Shown one piece after another: positions 44,457 through 53,817 of a stretch of DNA of 64,000 bases (position 1 is its first letter; the number at the start of each line of letters is the position of its first letter). The translations under genes were made by a program, and so were the position numbers. The stretch is from Streptomyces sp. 71268 (GTDB lineage: Bacteria > Actinomycetota > Actinomycetes > Streptomycetales > Streptomycetaceae): positions 3,255,001-3,319,000 of the forward strand of contig NZ_CP114200.1 in assembly GCF_029392895.1 (NCBI RefSeq), given 5' to 3'. The notes under the pieces were generated by a model that was not told the origin of the DNA, made no database searches, and worked only from the letters and a program-made list of their open reading frames with translations.

Positions 44457-45971
44457 ATGGAAATGGACCGTCGATCACTGCTGAGGGCGTCGGCCGCCAC
44501 CGGCGCGGCGAGCGCGCTCACGCTCTCCACCGTGACCTTCGCCCAGGCGGCGGACGGGCGCGGCGAGCAGAGCCGGCGCGTCACCGGCGAACTGCCGACC
44601 GGCGCCCCGGACTTCGTCTACCTGCCGATCGAGGTGCCGAGCGGTGTCCGGGAGATCCACGTCGCGTACTCCTACGACAGGCCCACCGTGCCCGCCGGCA
44701 CCCAGGGCAACGCCTGCGACATCGGCATCTTCGACGAGCGGGGCACCGAGCTGGGCGGGCGCGGCTTCCGTGGCTGGTCGGGCGGGGCGCGTACGGAGTT
44801 CACCATCAGCGCGGAGCGGGCGACACCCGGCTATCTGCCGGGCCCGGTGGGCGCCGGCACCTGGCACGTCGTGCTCGGTCCGTACACCGTCGCGCCGCAG
44901 GGCCTGCGCTACGAGGTGACGATCACCCTGCGGCACGGCCCACGGGGGCGCACCCCGCGCCCGGTCTACCCGCCGCAGCGCGCCAAGGGGCGCGGGCGCG
45001 CCTGGTACCGGGGCGACAGCCACCTGCACACGGTGCACTCGGACGGCAAGCGCACCCCGGGTGAGGTGGCGGCCGCCGCCCGCGCCGCCGGGCTCGACTT
45101 CATCACCACCACGGAGCACAACACGCACTCGGCGCACGCCGCGTGGGACGGGCTGTGGGGCGATGACCTGCTGATCCTCACCGGTGAGGAGGTCACCACG
45201 CGCAACGGCCACGTGCTGGCGCTCGGCGTGGACCCGGGCACCTTCGTGGACTGGCGCTACCGGGCCAGGGACAACGCGTTCGGCCGCTTCTCCCGCAAGA
45301 TCCGGCAGGCCGACGGCCTGGTGGTGCCGGCCCACCCGCACGCGTCCTGCGTCGGCTGCAACTGGAAGTTCGGCTTCAACGAGGCGGACGCGGTCGAGGT
45401 GTGGAACGGGCCGTTCACCCTTGAGGACGACGTGTCGATCGCCGAGTGGGACAACGCCCTGGTCGCGGCCGTCCGTGGCGGCAGGCCCTGGCTCCCGGCG
45501 ATGGGCAACAGCGACGCCCACCGGGAGGGCCAGACGGTGGGCCTGCCGCAGACGGTGGTGCTCGCCGACGACCTGTCCCGGCCGGCCGTCCTGGCCGGCA
45601 TCAGGGCGGGGCGTAGCTGGATCGCGGAGTCCACGGCGATCAACCTGTCGTTCACGGCGCTCGACGGGCGCGGGCGGCACGCGGGCATAGGGGGCCGGCT
45701 GTCGGCTCCCAGGGACGAGCGGGTCACGGTCCGCCTTGAGATATCGGGCGCCCCGGCGAAGGGCACGGTCCGCTTCCTCACCGACCAGGGCCAGCTGTTC
45801 GCGACGGCCACGCCCGCGTCGGGCTCGGGCACCGTCGAGTGGCAGACCACGCCCTCGTACGCCGCGTACGTCCGGGCCGAGGTCCGGCACGCCCCGGCGG
45901 ACGGCGGCACGTCCGGCGTCCCCGGTCCGATGGCCGCCATGACCAACCCGATCTTCCTCGGCGACCACTAA
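44457..45971 (+). CDS. Tat-exported PHP-domain phosphoesterase
   Basis: 504 aa. The N-terminus MEMDRRSLLRASAATGAASALTL has a twin-arginine signal (DRRSLLR). A ~130-residue beta-rich domain precedes the PHP metal-binding domain: YRGDSHLHTVHSDGKRTP (HxH), TTTEHNTHS, PAHPH and MGNSDAHR, which together can hold three metals. A C-terminal beta domain follows. Likely a secreted, metal-loaded phosphodiesterase or phosphatase, perhaps on nucleotides or phospholipid head groups. ATG 44457 or 44463 both fit; the latter is better spaced from the G-run. Confidence 0.85.
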   Translation: MEMDRRSLLRASAATGAASALTLSTVTFAQAADGRGEQSRRVTGELPTGAPDFVYLPIEVPSGVREIHVAYSYDRPTVPAGTQGNACDIGIFDERGTELGGRGFRGWSGGARTEFTISAERATPGYLPGPVGAGTWHVVLGPYTVAPQGLRYEVTITLRHGPRGRTPRPVYPPQRAKGRGRAWYRGDSHLHTVHSDGKRTPGEVAAAARAAGLDFITTTEHNTHSAHAAWDGLWGDDLLILTGEEVTTRNGHVLALGVDPGTFVDWRYRARDNAFGRFSRKIRQADGLVVPAHPHASCVGCNWKFGFNEADAVEVWNGPFTLEDDVSIAEWDNALVAAVRGGRPWLPAMGNSDAHREGQTVGLPQTVVLADDLSRPAVLAGIRAGRSWIAESTAINLSFTALDGRGRHAGIGGRLSAPRDERVTVRLEISGAPAKGTVRFLTDQGQLFATATPASGSGTVEWQTTPSYAAYVRAEVRHAPADGGTSGVPGPMAAMTNPIFLGDH

Positions 45972-45983
45972 CGGGCGGCTGCC

Positions 45984-46101
45984 CTCCGGCGCGGTGCTCG
46001 GGCGCTGTGCTTCGGCACCGTGCTCGGGAGTCGTGCTCCGGCGCGGTGCTCGGGGTTGCGTTCCGGCGCGGTGCTCGGGGGTCGTGCTCCGGCGCGGGGT
46101 G
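45984..46101. repeat. 26-bp tandem repeat, about 4.5 copies
   Basis: Units beginning ctccggcgcggtgctcggg occur at 45984, 46010, 46036, 46062 and 46087 with 1-6 differences. The array starts 12 bp after the stop of the PHP gene, between convergent genes. Confidence 0.8.
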
Positions 46102-46175
46102 CCGTGCCGGCGGGGTGGTCTGGTACAGCGTCCGCCGTGGCGGGGTCGGGTCCCGTCGGGCCCGGTCGGGCGTGG

Positions 46176-47942
46176 TCAGTCCTGGACGGTCAGGGCCGGG
46201 GTGGCGCGGGTGAGGACGTCGCCACGGAAGAAGGCCGGGCTGCGGCGATGCATCACGGTCATGAGCACCAACCCCAGCAGGAGCAGACCGACGCCGATGA
46301 CGAAGACGCCGCCGACCCCGAAGACCGAGCTGCCGCTCCCGTAGGAGGGGTCGGCCATGTCGTAGAGCGTCTTGCCGAAGACGGCGGCGAGCAGCAGGCC
46401 GCCGAGGGCCGGGGCGACGCCCTTGAACATCAGGTCGCGCGCGGAGCGGCGCAGGTCGCGGCGGAAGTACCAGGCGCAGGCGAAGGCGGTGATGGAGTAG
46501 TAGAAGCAGATCATGAGGCCGAGGGCGTAGATCGTGTCGATCAGCACGTTCTCGCTGACCAGGCTCATCACGGCGTAGAAGAGGCCGGTGGCCACACCGG
46601 CGGCCACGGTCGCCACGGCCGGCGTGCGGTGGCGCGGGTGGACGCGGGCCAGGGCGGGCGGTAGCGCCTGGTACGTGCTCATCGCGAGGACCGTGCGGGC
46701 CACGGGGATGAACGTGGTCTGCAGGCTGGCCGCGGCCGAGGCGAGGACGGCCACGAACAGCAGCACCCCGAGCGCCGAGCCGAGGACCGGGTCGGCGAGC
46801 GCGGCGAAGACGTTGTCGGCGGTGTCGGGATTGCCGAGCCCGGTGCCCCGCTCCCCGACACCGGCGTACATCTGCGCGGCGATGGCGGTCAGCAGGTACG
46901 AGCCGACGAGCACGACCATGGCCAGCAGCGCGGCCCGGCCCGGCGTGCGGTCGCTGCCCGAGGTCTCCTCGTTGACGGTCAGACAGGCGTCCCAGCCCCA
47001 GAACATGAAGATGGACAGCGAGAGGCCCGCGGTGAAGGTGGCGAAGGACGGCACCGCGAAGGGGTTGAGCCAGCTCCAGGAGAAGCCGATGGAGCCCGGG
47101 AGGTCACCGGTGCGCGCCTTGCCGATGGCCAGCGCCACGAACAGGACGAGCACGGCGAGTTGCAGCCCGACCAACGCGTACTGGACGCCCTTGGTCGCGG
47201 TCATGCCGCGGTAGCTGATCGCGGTCGCCAGGGCGATGAAGGCCAGACAGGTGGCGATGTGTACGGCGGTGTTGTCGTCCAGGTCGGCGACGGCCGCGCT
47301 GCCGGTGACTTCGCCGAGCAGGAGGTAGCAGAAGGAGGTGGCTATTCCGGCGAGGTTGGAGAGCACGATGATCGTGGCCACCACCAGCCCCCAACCGCAC
47401 ATCCAGCCCACTCGGGGGCCGAACGCCTTGACCGTCCAGGTGAAGGAGGTGCCACAGTCCGGGACGGAGCGGTTCAACTCGCGGTAGGCGAAGGCGACGA
47501 GCAGCATCGGCAGGAAGCCGGCCAGGAAGACGGCGGGCGTCTGCAACCCGACCTCGCCGACGGTCGGCCCGAGGGTGGAGGTCAGGCAGTAGACGGGCGC
47601 GACCGTGGAGACGCCGATCACGGCGCTCCCGAGCAACCCGACGGACCCGCCGCTCAGCCCCTTGTCCCGCACACCGCGCCCGCCCGAGCCGGGCGAGTCG
47701 GGCAGGACGGGCGCGTCGGGTGGATCGGGCGCGGTGTGCGGGGCGGCTGGGGCGACCGCCCCGGCAGCGGCGCCGGCGGCGGGCACCCCGGTGGTGGGCA
47801 CGGCCTCGGCGGCGGGCATCCCGGTGGTGGGCGCGACTCCGCTCGCGCCGGCCCGCGCGCGGCGGCCGGGCCGGGGCCAGCGTGAGGCGACGCTCCGTAC
47901 CGTGTCTCCGGCCTGGGGCCGTGGGGGATCTGCCTGAACCAT
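46176..47942 (-). CDS. APC-family amino acid permease
   Basis: 588 aa from ATG 47942. A ~90-residue Ala/Pro/Gly-rich cytoplasmic leader precedes about 12 membrane segments. The first core block GLLGSAVIGVSTVAPVYCLTSTLG carries the unwound TM1 glycine motif of APC carriers, and FMFWGWDACLTVNEET is the conserved TM6-TM7 region. It probably imports amino acids or related amines by proton symport. The frame is open to 48155, but no better start is seen. The leader contains near-repeats of PTTG(M/V)PAA. Confidence 0.87.
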   Translation of the reverse strand: MVQADPPRPQAGDTVRSVASRWPRPGRRARAGASGVAPTTGMPAAEAVPTTGVPAAGAAAGAVAPAAPHTAPDPPDAPVLPDSPGSGGRGVRDKGLSGGSVGLLGSAVIGVSTVAPVYCLTSTLGPTVGEVGLQTPAVFLAGFLPMLLVAFAYRELNRSVPDCGTSFTWTVKAFGPRVGWMCGWGLVVATIIVLSNLAGIATSFCYLLLGEVTGSAAVADLDDNTAVHIATCLAFIALATAISYRGMTATKGVQYALVGLQLAVLVLFVALAIGKARTGDLPGSIGFSWSWLNPFAVPSFATFTAGLSLSIFMFWGWDACLTVNEETSGSDRTPGRAALLAMVVLVGSYLLTAIAAQMYAGVGERGTGLGNPDTADNVFAALADPVLGSALGVLLFVAVLASAAASLQTTFIPVARTVLAMSTYQALPPALARVHPRHRTPAVATVAAGVATGLFYAVMSLVSENVLIDTIYALGLMICFYYSITAFACAWYFRRDLRRSARDLMFKGVAPALGGLLLAAVFGKTLYDMADPSYGSGSSVFGVGGVFVIGVGLLLLGLVLMTVMHRRSPAFFRGDVLTRATPALTVQD

Positions 47943-48569
47943 GAACAGGACGTTAAGGCGTGCTGTTTCCGCACCCGGAAGATCAAATTCCAGGCGCAGA
48001 AGCTTGATTGAGAAGCCAGAAAGCAGAATCTTGGCCGAAAATGCTCGGCGAATCGTCACGAGCTCCTGCGCTTCGGAGGCATCGCGCGGCTTTGCCCCTG
48101 CTACGGGAATCGCATCCGCGCCCCGTTTGTCCGGATTCAAAAATTTCCGCCACACACGCGGTAAACCCCCCGTTCACCCGCGCTCACGATCCGAGCCGAC
48201 GACCGCCAGCGCCCCAGCCCGCCCTGCCCACGCACCCGTCACAACCGGTCCCACCTGCGTCACAAGGAGCCACGCCACATGTCAACCACCCGCCCCCCGA
48301 GCCGGCGACCCCCACCCCACGGGCCACAGCCACCCCTTTCGATCACCCCTGTCGTGAGCCGGCCGACGCCGCACGCCGACGCTCGGCGTGACATTCGCCG
48401 CCGAAACAAGACCCGAATCACCAGCGGAATCCGTAACCACAGGGTTACCGTGTGTTTCGGGCCATGGTCGTGCGGCGGGGGCCGCAGTCCCCATTTATCT
48501 GCCGTGTCGGGCAACGGAAGAAGGCAAACTGACTCGCACTTCGCTGGTCTGTGCCTGAGGAGGGGAGCC
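47943..48569. other. divergent regulatory region between permease and SARP gene
   Basis: No independent gene. It is AT-rich for this DNA around 47985-48160 (caaaaatttccgcc). AAGGAG at 48259-48264 precedes an ATG at 48279 that is in frame with the SARP gene, so a 97-residue longer form is possible. Confidence 0.45.
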
Positions 48570-51569
48570 ATGGCGGGTGGGGATCGGCCGTGGGACGGGT
48601 CGGGGCGGGATCCCGACGAGCAACACCCGGACCGCGCGAGCCGAGCTGGTCTGTTGCGGTTCGGCGTGCTGGGCCCGGTGCGGGTGTACCGCGGCGACGA
48701 ACCGCTCGACGTGGGCCCGCCGCAGCGGCGGGCCCTGCTGGCGGCCCTGTTGCTGCGCCGCGGGCGGACGGTGACGGCACCGGAGCTGATCGACGACCTG
48801 TGGGGCACCCAGCCACCGGACGCCGCGGTCGCCGCGTTGCGCAATCACGCCTCTCGGCTACGCAAGACGTTCGGGCCCGATGCGGACGTGCTGGCCAGCG
48901 AGTCGGGCGGATACGCGATGCGGATCGCGGCGGACGCCGTCGACCTGGGCCGGGCCGAGGAGTTACGCACCCTGGCCGACCGGGCGAGCGCCGCGGGCGA
49001 CCACCACGGTGCCAGGGAGTCGCTCCAGCGGGCGCTTGACCTGTGGGACGGCGAAACCCTGGCCGGCGTGCCGGGCCCGTACGCCGACTCGCAGCGCAAC
49101 CGCCTGGAAGAGTGGCGCGTCGGACTGCTGGAAAGCCGCCTGGAGCTGGACCTCACCACGGGACACCCCGCCGACTGCATCGCCGAGTTGACGGCGCTCA
49201 CCGCCGCGCATCCGTTGCGGGAACGGCTGCGGGAGCTGCTGATGCTGGCGCTGTACCGCTGCGGCCGGCAGGCGGAGGCGCTCGCGGTGTACGCCGACAC
49301 GCGCCGGCTGCTCGCCGACGAGTTGGGCGTGGACCCGAGGGCCGAGCTGTCCGCGTTGCAGCAGCGGATTCTGCGGGGCGATCCGGCGCTCACACCGCCG
49401 GTGGACCGGCAGAACACCACGCGGCGGGACGCGGTGGTCCGCCCCGCCCAGCTTCCGGCGGCGGTTGCCGACTTCACCGGGCGCACCCGACTGGCAGCGG
49501 AGCTGCTCAGCCACCTGGCCCCGGCCGAGGGCCCGGCCATGGCGGTGGCGGCCGTCGCGGGCATAGGCGGCGTCGGCAAGACAACGCTGGCCGTCCACGT
49601 CGCGCACGCCGCCCGGCATCACTTTCCCGACGGGCAGCTCTACGTGGACCTCCAGGGCGCGGGCCCGGGCCCGGCCGAGCCCGAGGTCGTACTCGGCGCC
49701 TTCCTGCGCGCACTCGGGGTGCCGTACGAGGCCATCCCGTCCGGTGTGCAGGAGCGGGCCGCCCTGTACCGCAGCACGCTCGCCGGCCGGCGCGTGCTCA
49801 CGCTGTTGGACAACGCGCGCGACGCGGGCCAGGTCAGGCCGCTGCTGCCGGGTGCGGAGGGGTGCGCCGCGCTGGTCACCAGCCGTGCCCACCTCGCGCT
49901 GGACGGGGCGCTGGTGGTCGACCTGGACGTCACGACCCCGGCCGAGTCCCACACCCTCTTCGCCCGCATCGTGGGTCCCGAGCGCATCGGCGACGACCAC
50001 CAGGCGGCCTCCGCGGTCGTGGCCGCCTGCGGCTATCTGCCGCTGGCCATCCGCATCGCCGCCTCCCGCCTGGCCACCCGCCGCCGCTGGAGCGTGGCCA
50101 CACTGGCGACCAAGCTCGCCGACGAGCGGAGCAGGTTGGACGAGCTGCGCGTCGGAGACCTGGCCGTGACCGCCTGCTTCGAGGTCGGTTACGCCCAGCT
50201 CGACGCCGCCCAGGCCAGGGCCTTCTGCCTGCTCGGGCTGCCTGACACCCCGGACATCTCCCTGTCGGCCGCCGCCGCCCTCCTCGACCTGCCCAGCCAG
50301 GCGGCGGAGGGGGTCATCGAGTCCCTGGTGGACGCGTCCCTGCTGGAGGCCACGACGCCGGACCGCTACCGCTTCCACGACCTGGTGCGCCTCTACGCCC
50401 GAGCCCGCGCCGAGACCGACCAGTCCGCGGAGCACCGGGAGGCCGCCCTGTCCCGCCTGTTGGACTTCTACCTGGCCACGGCGCGCGGGGTGTACGCACG
50501 CAGCAGGCCCGGGGACCGGGTGGCCGACCACGTGGCGGCAACGCGGCACGAGGGGCTGGTCTTCGCGACCCAAGAAGCCGCCTCGGACTGGCTGTTCGCG
50601 GAGGCGGACGGGTTGCTCGCGCTGGTTCACCAGTCCCTGGGCGGCGCACGGCAATCCCAGGCCGTCGACCTGCTGACCGTCTCGAAGGACCTGGTGGAGT
50701 CGGGGGCCGCGACCAACGCCTTCCACCGCGCGGCGCTGGCCTGCCGTGACGCCGCGCGCACGACCGGGGACGCCCGCGCGGAGGGCCGCGCCTGCCTGCT
50801 GCTGTCACTGAGCTACCGGTTGCTGAACCGACTCGACGACGCGGACGAGGCGTGCCGGCAGGCACTGGCTCTGGCCACCAGCGTCGCCGACCCGATCCCG
50901 CGGTGCGAGGCACACACCGACCTCGGCATCGTGGCCGTCTACCGGCATCACTACGACGAGGCCGAAGCGCACTTCCAGGCAGCGTTGGCGGCCTTTCGCG
51001 CCGACGACAACCTCCCGGGCGTCGCCAACTCGCTGAGCAACATGTCCCGCGTCTACGCGGCGACCGGACGCGCCGAGGAGGCGCTCGCGCTCCTGGACGA
51101 GTCCATCGCTCTCCACGAGCGCTCCGGGGGTGTCCTCCGGGTGGCCAACAGTTGGTACACCATGGGCATCGCCCTGACCCAGATCGGGTGCCACGAGGAG
51201 GCGACGGACTACCTCAACCGCGCCAGGGAGTGCTTCCACACCCATCGGCAGCGGCTGTGGGAGGGCTCGACGCACGCCCGACTCGCCGAGGTGCGCCTCG
51301 CCCAACAACAGCCAGCCGAGGCCGTACACCACGCCGAACGCGCCCTCGAACTCCGCTGCATCGGCGGGGAAAGGCGCTGGGCCATGACTCTCACCACCCT
51401 CGGCCTGGCCCTCGCCGAGCTGGGCCAGACCGACCGGGCCCGCGTGTGCTGGAGCGCGGCGCTGGCCGTGCACGAGCGACTCGACTCCCCCGAACAGCAG
51501 GAGGTACGGCAGCTTTTGGACTCGCTGGCCCGACCCACCGTCCCGCACGCGACCCCCGTGTCGTCGTGA
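48570..51569 (+). CDS. AfsR/SARP-type regulator with BTAD, NB-ARC and TPR regions
   Basis: 999 aa from ATG 48570 (GAGGAGGGG upstream). The winged-helix DNA-binding domain starts LRFGVLGPVRVYRGDEPLDVG (~residues 28-48) and is followed by the BTAD helices (LRERLRELLMLALYRCGRQAEAL). The STAND ATPase has Walker A GIGGVGKTT (~333-341) and the downstream LTLLDNARDAGQVRPLLPG. The C-terminal ~300 residues are TPR-like (DLGIVAVYRHHYDEAEAHFQ, ARVYAATGRAEEAL). Such proteins activate antibiotic or developmental genes on sensing a signal through the TPR region. It is a close paralogue of the gene at 54968. Confidence 0.93.
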   Translation: MAGGDRPWDGSGRDPDEQHPDRASRAGLLRFGVLGPVRVYRGDEPLDVGPPQRRALLAALLLRRGRTVTAPELIDDLWGTQPPDAAVAALRNHASRLRKTFGPDADVLASESGGYAMRIAADAVDLGRAEELRTLADRASAAGDHHGARESLQRALDLWDGETLAGVPGPYADSQRNRLEEWRVGLLESRLELDLTTGHPADCIAELTALTAAHPLRERLRELLMLALYRCGRQAEALAVYADTRRLLADELGVDPRAELSALQQRILRGDPALTPPVDRQNTTRRDAVVRPAQLPAAVADFTGRTRLAAELLSHLAPAEGPAMAVAAVAGIGGVGKTTLAVHVAHAARHHFPDGQLYVDLQGAGPGPAEPEVVLGAFLRALGVPYEAIPSGVQERAALYRSTLAGRRVLTLLDNARDAGQVRPLLPGAEGCAALVTSRAHLALDGALVVDLDVTTPAESHTLFARIVGPERIGDDHQAASAVVAACGYLPLAIRIAASRLATRRRWSVATLATKLADERSRLDELRVGDLAVTACFEVGYAQLDAAQARAFCLLGLPDTPDISLSAAAALLDLPSQAAEGVIESLVDASLLEATTPDRYRFHDLVRLYARARAETDQSAEHREAALSRLLDFYLATARGVYARSRPGDRVADHVAATRHEGLVFATQEAASDWLFAEADGLLALVHQSLGGARQSQAVDLLTVSKDLVESGAATNAFHRAALACRDAARTTGDARAEGRACLLLSLSYRLLNRLDDADEACRQALALATSVADPIPRCEAHTDLGIVAVYRHHYDEAEAHFQAALAAFRADDNLPGVANSLSNMSRVYAATGRAEEALALLDESIALHERSGGVLRVANSWYTMGIALTQIGCHEEATDYLNRARECFHTHRQRLWEGSTHARLAEVRLAQQQPAEAVHHAERALELRCIGGERRWAMTLTTLGLALAELGQTDRARVCWSAALAVHERLDSPEQQEVRQLLDSLARPTVPHATPVSS

Positions 51570-51585
51570 CGCGGCGGGCCCGGAC

Positions 51586-52659
51586 TCAGCTCGCCCGGGC
51601 GGCCAGCCCCGGTACTCGGCGCAGCGTCGCCGCCGAGCCCACGCCCGGGCCCGCGGCGCCGGCCCGCCGCTCCTCGTACTGCCGGGCCAGGTAACCCGCC
51701 TGGAAGCGGCTGTCGGCGCCGATGTCGTCCATGAGGTTGGCGATGCGGCGGCGGCAGGTGCGCAGGGATATGCCCAACCGGCGCGCGATGACCTCGTCCT
51801 TGGCGCCCGTGGTGAGGAGCCTGACGATGGCGGAGTCGATGTCCCGCGATATGTCCCGGTCGCGCGGGCCCTGGCCGAGGCCGGAGAAGGGGGTCGCGGC
51901 CATCCAGAAGATGTCGAAGACGCTCGTGAGGTAGCGGGCGACGGCCGAGTTCCGGACGACCACGCTGAGTTCCGCCTGGTCGGCGCCGGGCAGGATGGCC
52001 TGGGAGCCGTCGATGACGATCATCCGGGGCGGCAGCACGTCCAGCGTGCGGACCTCGGCCCCGGCGGCACACAGCTCCGCGACCCCCTGCTTGGTGGTGG
52101 CGCTGTACCGCACGCTGTGCTGGCACAGCGTGCGCTGTCGCACGCCACGGCCGAGCAGGTTGAGGTACTTCGGCAGTCCCAGGTCCGCCTCCTCCTGGGT
52201 GCGGATGCCGAAGGGTTGGATCACGCACGCCTCGATCTGGCTCACCGCGGTCATCTCGCTGATCATCTTGTGCAGCAGCTCGGGGTCGTCCACCACCTCC
52301 ACGCCCTCCGCGGGGTACTGCCCCATGGCGGCCTCCAGGTGGACGGGCATGAACGCCTCGATCGCCGCCCGCTGCCGCGCCAGCCGGGACTGCTCCTCGC
52401 GCAGCGAGTGCTCCCGAGGGCCGAGCCGATCGGCCGCCGCCGTCTGTGGGTTGATCGCCACCAGACGCGTGTGCGCGACCGAGAGCCGCCGCAGCAGGCC
52501 GAGTTCTCGCAGCTCAGCCAGTGCGGCCGCGGCCTCGTCCTCGGAGACCTGAAGTTGCTCGGCGGCCTGCCCCGGCTCGATGCCCCCCTCGCGCACCGCA
52601 TGCTGATAGAGCCGCATGACCGTCACGCTCTGGGTCTCACCCGGTTCGATCGGCTTCAT
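51586..52659 (-). CDS. TrmB/LuxR-type helix-turn-helix regulator
   Basis: 357 aa. An N-terminal TrmB-like winged helix (EGGIEPGQAAEQLQVSEDEAAAALAELRELGLLRRL) is followed by a PLD-like middle domain (MISEMTAVSQIEACVIQPFGIRTQEE) and a C-terminal LuxR-type helix-turn-helix (IVRLLTTGAKDEVIARRLGISLRTCRRRIANLMDDIGADSRFQAGYLA; positions ~275-325). This hybrid is common in Streptomyces, where members regulate secondary-metabolite clusters. It ends 16 bp from the convergent SARP gene. Start ATG 52659; GGGGGAG lies 5 bases upstream. Confidence 0.88.
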   Translation of the reverse strand: MKPIEPGETQSVTVMRLYQHAVREGGIEPGQAAEQLQVSEDEAAAALAELRELGLLRRLSVAHTRLVAINPQTAAADRLGPREHSLREEQSRLARQRAAIEAFMPVHLEAAMGQYPAEGVEVVDDPELLHKMISEMTAVSQIEACVIQPFGIRTQEEADLGLPKYLNLLGRGVRQRTLCQHSVRYSATTKQGVAELCAAGAEVRTLDVLPPRMIVIDGSQAILPGADQAELSVVVRNSAVARYLTSVFDIFWMAATPFSGLGQGPRDRDISRDIDSAIVRLLTTGAKDEVIARRLGISLRTCRRRIANLMDDIGADSRFQAGYLARQYEERRAGAAGPGVGSAATLRRVPGLAARAS

Positions 52660-52841
52660 GACTCCCCCTCCGCTCAGCCCCCGTTAACAACTCCAGGGTG
52701 TCGCATGACGCTAACCGTCCGATAAGCGATTCGCCTGCGCGGGGTAGTCCCGGCCGCACGGACGGTGGCCACGGGCGGCCCGTCGTCAGTCGTACGCGGC
52801 CGGGTGGTGCCGTCTCGGGGAGCCGGTGACAGCGCCGGCCG

Positions 52842-53315
52842 TCAGCCGTGGAGAGCGGTCCGTGGGTGTGGGCGTAGGTCGTCGTCCGCGGCGTAGTAGA
52901 CGTCGGCGTCCAGGTAGACCCCGGCGCGGAGGACGTGCCCGCGTAACGTGCCCACCTCGCGGAAGCCGCAGTCGAGCAGCGCGGGCAGACCCGCGTCCGG
53001 CGCGCAGGCGACGGCGGTGAACGAGGTGTAGCCGGCCGTCGAGCGTATGAGGTCCAGGAGCGCGGTCAGGGCGGCGCTGTCGTCGGCGGCCACCGCCACC
53101 CGCGCCTGGCGCGGGTTGGCGGGGTTGGGCGCGTAGCCGACGAGGGTGCCGCGCTCGGTGTCGTAGACCGTGGCGCGCATGCTGGTGAGTCGGTTCAGCA
53201 GCCACTGGTCGTGCTGGGTGAGCGGGTCGAGGCCGAGGAACCCGAGGCCGCTGTCGGGCAGTCGGCGCAAACCCCGGACGGCGTCCGGCAGTTCCAGTCG
53301 TACGAGCTCAGCCAT
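52842..53315 (-). CDS. GNAT-like acetyltransferase, second of pair
   Basis: 157 aa from ATG 53315. FTAVACAPDAGLPALLDCGFREVGTLRGHVLRAG is the characteristic GNAT C-terminal section (the L-x-x-x-GF-x-x-x-G pattern). The acetyl-CoA loop is not obvious, so activity is uncertain. The start overlaps the upstream gene's end by 8 bases, so the two are translationally coupled. Confidence 0.6.
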   Translation of the reverse strand: MAELVRLELPDAVRGLRRLPDSGLGFLGLDPLTQHDQWLLNRLTSMRATVYDTERGTLVGYAPNPANPRQARVAVAADDSAALTALLDLIRSTAGYTSFTAVACAPDAGLPALLDCGFREVGTLRGHVLRAGVYLDADVYYAADDDLRPHPRTALHG

Positions 53316-53817
53316 GGGTGACCAGCCCCCAGATCTCCCGCTCCACCTCGGCGCCCGCGTACCAACACCCGCGCGGCACCACCGCCTCCCAGACGAACCC
53401 GGCCGCGCGCAGCGGCGCCAGCGGGGGGCGGGCCGCCGGCGTGACCCAGCCGTGCAGGCGGCGCAGGTTGAGGACGCGACGACCATGCGTCACGGCGGCG
53501 TCCACGAGCGCGCCGAGCAGGTCGCCCTCGTGTTCGCCGTGCTCCCGGGCGCCCGATTCGTCGCGCCCCTCCCCCGCGCGCGGTCCGATCTCCAACCGGG
53601 CCTGCCCACTGGCCCAGTCGATTTCCGTATAGCGCACGTACGCGGTGTCGCGTACGACGTACAGCCGCTCGTCGCGGCGCTCCCGTGGCTCGGATATCCG
53701 GTGCGGTTCGGCCGCGTCCGACCAGTCGGCCGGCCGCACCCCCAACAGCTCGCCCGGTAGCCGATATCCCGTGAGCAGTGGCGCATCAGAACTGCGGTAC
53801 GCGACGAGCCTCATCAA
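53308..53817 (-). CDS. GNAT-like acetyltransferase, first of pair
   Basis: 169 aa (start ATG 53817 or the next codon, MRLVAYRSS, 53814). RRLHGWVTPAARPPLAPLRAAGFVWEAVVPRGCWYAG has the RimJ/RimL-like GNAT ending in which a helix leads to GF(V)-x-x-E-G/A. An acidic insert (GEGRDESGAREHGEHEGD) sits in the middle. Overlap with the next gene by 8 bases suggests the two proteins work together, perhaps as a heterodimer. The substrate is unknown. Confidence 0.6.
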   Translation of the reverse strand: MMRLVAYRSSDAPLLTGYRLPGELLGVRPADWSDAAEPHRISEPRERRDERLYVVRDTAYVRYTEIDWASGQARLEIGPRAGEGRDESGAREHGEHEGDLLGALVDAAVTHGRRVLNLRRLHGWVTPAARPPLAPLRAAGFVWEAVVPRGCWYAGAEVEREIWGLVTHG

